Below are positions 62,567 to 64,000 of a stretch of 64,000 nt of DNA, piece by piece. Each line of letters starts with the position of its first letter. Position 1 is the first letter of the stretch. This DNA comes from Amycolatopsis umgeniensis. GTDB lineage: Bacteria; Actinomycetota; Actinomycetes; Mycobacteriales; Pseudonocardiaceae. The translations under genes were made by a program, and so were the position numbers. Where the stretch lies: positions 2,666,001-2,730,000 of the forward strand of contig NZ_JACHMX010000001.1 of NCBI RefSeq assembly GCF_014205155.1. The letters are read 5' to 3'. A model generated the notes under the pieces. The model saw nothing but the letters and a program-made list of their open reading frames with translations. It was not told where the DNA came from and searched no databases.

Positions 62567-64000
62567 ATGGGGCTGATCGGCGCGAAGGTGACCCGGCTGG
62601 AGGACGTCCGCCTGCTCACCGGCCGGGCGCAGTACATCGACGACGTCCGGCTGCCCGGCATGCTCGAGGCCGCCGTCCTCCGCAGTCCCTTCCCCCACGC
62701 GCGGATCCTGCGCGTCGACACCACCGCGGCCAACGCGCATCCCGGTGTGTTCGCCGTGGTCACCGGCGAAGACGTGCTTTCGAGCACGAAGACGCCCCAA
62801 CCGGTGATCTGGGCGAACCTGCCGGACATGCGGGTGCCCGAGAACCACGCGCTGGCCGTCGGCAAGGTGCGGTATCCCGGCCAAGGCGTCGCGGCCGTCG
62901 CGGCGAAGGACCGGGCGACCGCCGAAGACGCGCTGGAACTGATCGAGGTCGAGTACGAAGAACTCCCGGTCGCCGGCACCCTCGAACAGGCACTGGCGGA
63001 CGACGCGCCGAAGCTCTATGAAGACTGGCCGAGCAACATCGCCGGCACCGGCACCATCCCGATGGGTGACGCGAGCACCGCGTTCGCCGAGGCCGACGTC
63101 GTGCTCACCGAATCGTTCCGCTTCGCACGGCAGATGGGCACGCCGATCGAGACACGCGGCGTGGTGGCGACCTGGGATCCGTTCACCGACCGGCTCGACG
63201 TCTGGCTCGCGACTCAGGCGCCCAACCTCGCGCGCGAACTGTTCGGCGAGGTCTTCGGGCTTTCTCTGGACCGGATCCGCGTGCGCACCCCCGACGTCGG
63301 CGGCGGCTTCGGGAACAAGTTCGACTTCTACGCCGAAGAGGTCGTCGCGGCGATCCTCTCGCGACGCACCGGGAAACCAGTCAAGCTCATCGAGGACCGA
63401 GCGGAAAGCTTCGTCGCCAACGCGCACTCGCGCGAGCAGAAGATCGACGTCGAACTGGCCGCCAAGGACGACGGCACGATCACCGGTCTGCGCGCCACGG
63501 TGTACGGCGTCCTCGGCGGCGTGCTCGGGACAGTCGGCCCCAGCCCGTGCTGGACGACGACAGCGCTGCTGACCGGGCCGTACGCCATCCCGAACGTCGA
63601 ACTGAGCCTTGTCGCCGTGATGACGAACCGGTCGCCGTACGGGTCTTTTCGCGGATACGGGCTGCCGAAGGCGAACTTCGTGCACGAGCATCTGGTGGAG
63701 CAGCTGGCGAAACGGCTCGGCATGGACGCGCACGCGGTGCGGCGCAAGAACTTCATCCCGCCGGAAGCGTTTCCGTACCAGAGCCCGGTGTTCGTCTACG
63801 ACAGCGGCCGCTACGAAGACTGCCTGGATCTCTGCCTGAAGGCCGTCGAGGACGCGGGCTGGGCGAAGCGCCGTGGAAACGGTGTCGGCATCGGCTACTC
63901 GTTCCACAACGAACTGACCGGATTCGGGCCGAGCCGGATCATCAACCTTTCCGGGCTGGGACATTCCGGGTTCGACGAGGAAGTCGTGCGTGTCGACTCG
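62567..64000 (+). CDS. xanthine dehydrogenase/CoxL-type molybdopterin-binding subunit (3' end outside window)
   Basis: The frame is open to the window edge, giving 478 residues of the large subunit of a molybdenum hydroxylase. Typical text is 'GAKVTRLEDVRLLTGRAQY' and 'YIDDVRLPGMLEAAVLRSPF' at the start, 'RVRTPDVGGGFGNKFDFYAE' for the first molybdopterin loop, and 'YGSFRGYGLPKANFVHEHLV' later. CoxL-specific selenocysteine-like Cys insertion cannot be judged. Substrates of the family include xanthine, aldehydes and CO. ATG 62567 has GGAAAAGTGAAG before it; in-frame ATGs at 62522 and 62531 are alternatives without ribosome sites. The FAD and iron-sulfur subunits are presumably downstream. Confidence 0.88.
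   Translation, partial: MGLIGAKVTRLEDVRLLTGRAQYIDDVRLPGMLEAAVLRSPFPHARILRVDTTAANAHPGVFAVVTGEDVLSSTKTPQPVIWANLPDMRVPENHALAVGKVRYPGQGVAAVAAKDRATAEDALELIEVEYEELPVAGTLEQALADDAPKLYEDWPSNIAGTGTIPMGDASTAFAEADVVLTESFRFARQMGTPIETRGVVATWDPFTDRLDVWLATQAPNLARELFGEVFGLSLDRIRVRTPDVGGGFGNKFDFYAEEVVAAILSRRTGKPVKLIEDRAESFVANAHSREQKIDVELAAKDDGTITGLRATVYGVLGGVLGTVGPSPCWTTTALLTGPYAIPNVELSLVAVMTNRSPYGSFRGYGLPKANFVHEHLVEQLAKRLGMDAHAVRRKNFIPPEAFPYQSPVFVYDSGRYEDCLDLCLKAVEDAGWAKRRGNGVGIGYSFHNELTGFGPSRIINLSGLGHSGFDEEVVRVDS

Noticed and set aside
62318..63964. 548-residue minus-strand open frame
   Set aside because: Shadow of the molybdenum hydroxylase subunit read on the plus strand, which has clear family motifs.

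Overview
The window is very GC-rich, densely coded actinomycete DNA. Conservon-type signalling genes, a DevR/DevS pair, DasR-type chitinase control sites and a set of dispersed intergenic hairpins all fit a Pseudonocardiaceae chromosome. Amycolatopsis is my best guess; that is inference from gene content and style, not from a marker gene.

Layout. Positions 1-4,763: the end of a type 1 periplasmic-binding-like protein, a bile-acid:sodium symporter family carrier divergent from an MDR oxidoreductase, a DM13 protein, a TetR regulator and an RpiB-like isomerase. Positions 4,764-10,300: a chitin-degradation island of three secreted GH18 chitinases. The first two share an almost identical signal peptide, CBM2 and Thr/Pro linker. 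DasR-like boxes precede the first and the third. Positions 10,480-13,846: a sigma factor convergent with a DevR/DevS-like two-component pair. Positions 13,911-17,474: a deazaflavin-type oxidoreductase, then a TetR gene divergent from a UvrA-like drug-resistance ATPase with two copies of a palindromic operator between them. Positions 17,600-28,456: membrane proteins, two metallophosphoesterases, a DUF998/hydrolase/macrodomain run, an MFS plus beta-propeller operon, HAD and NUDIX enzymes and two tandem DoxX genes. Positions 28,520-32,380: a complete conservon (cvnA-B-C-D order in transcription), a membrane histidine-kinase-like protein with a roadblock protein, a DUF742 protein and a small GTPase.

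Positions 33,340-33,530 hold a gene-free stretch that folds into one long interrupted hairpin behind a -10-like box, a 6S-like RNA candidate. Then come kynureninase, a long-chain acyl-CoA ligase, an MPI-N/DinB-like protein, an SDR and an MFS carrier. A membrane diguanylate cyclase follows three iteron-like repeats. Next are a phospholipase A2 domain fused to a polytopic membrane domain, an LCP cell-wall ligase, an HTH regulator and a Baeyer-Villiger-type monooxygenase divergent from its probable TetR repressor.

Positions 50,084-56,903 look like the most accessory part. They hold a Leu(UAG)-like tRNA with a short variable loop, an MNT/HEPN pair behind tandem operator repeats, a frameshifted remnant of a reductase gene, a secreted serine protease, an intact copy of that reductase in an operon with an ArsR-SRPBCC fusion, an O-methyltransferase and a class V aminotransferase. 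The window closes with a class IV aminotransferase, a dnaE-type DNA polymerase III alpha gene outside its usual neighbourhood, a LysR regulator and the start of a molybdenum hydroxylase large subunit.

Intergenic spaces carry at least three dispersed repeat families: GTGAAGGCC-armed perfect hairpins, an 81-bp nested hairpin in two copies with a compensatory change, and tandem ACGCGAGT-containing units. The annotation rests on reading translations and motifs by eye; no database search was possible.
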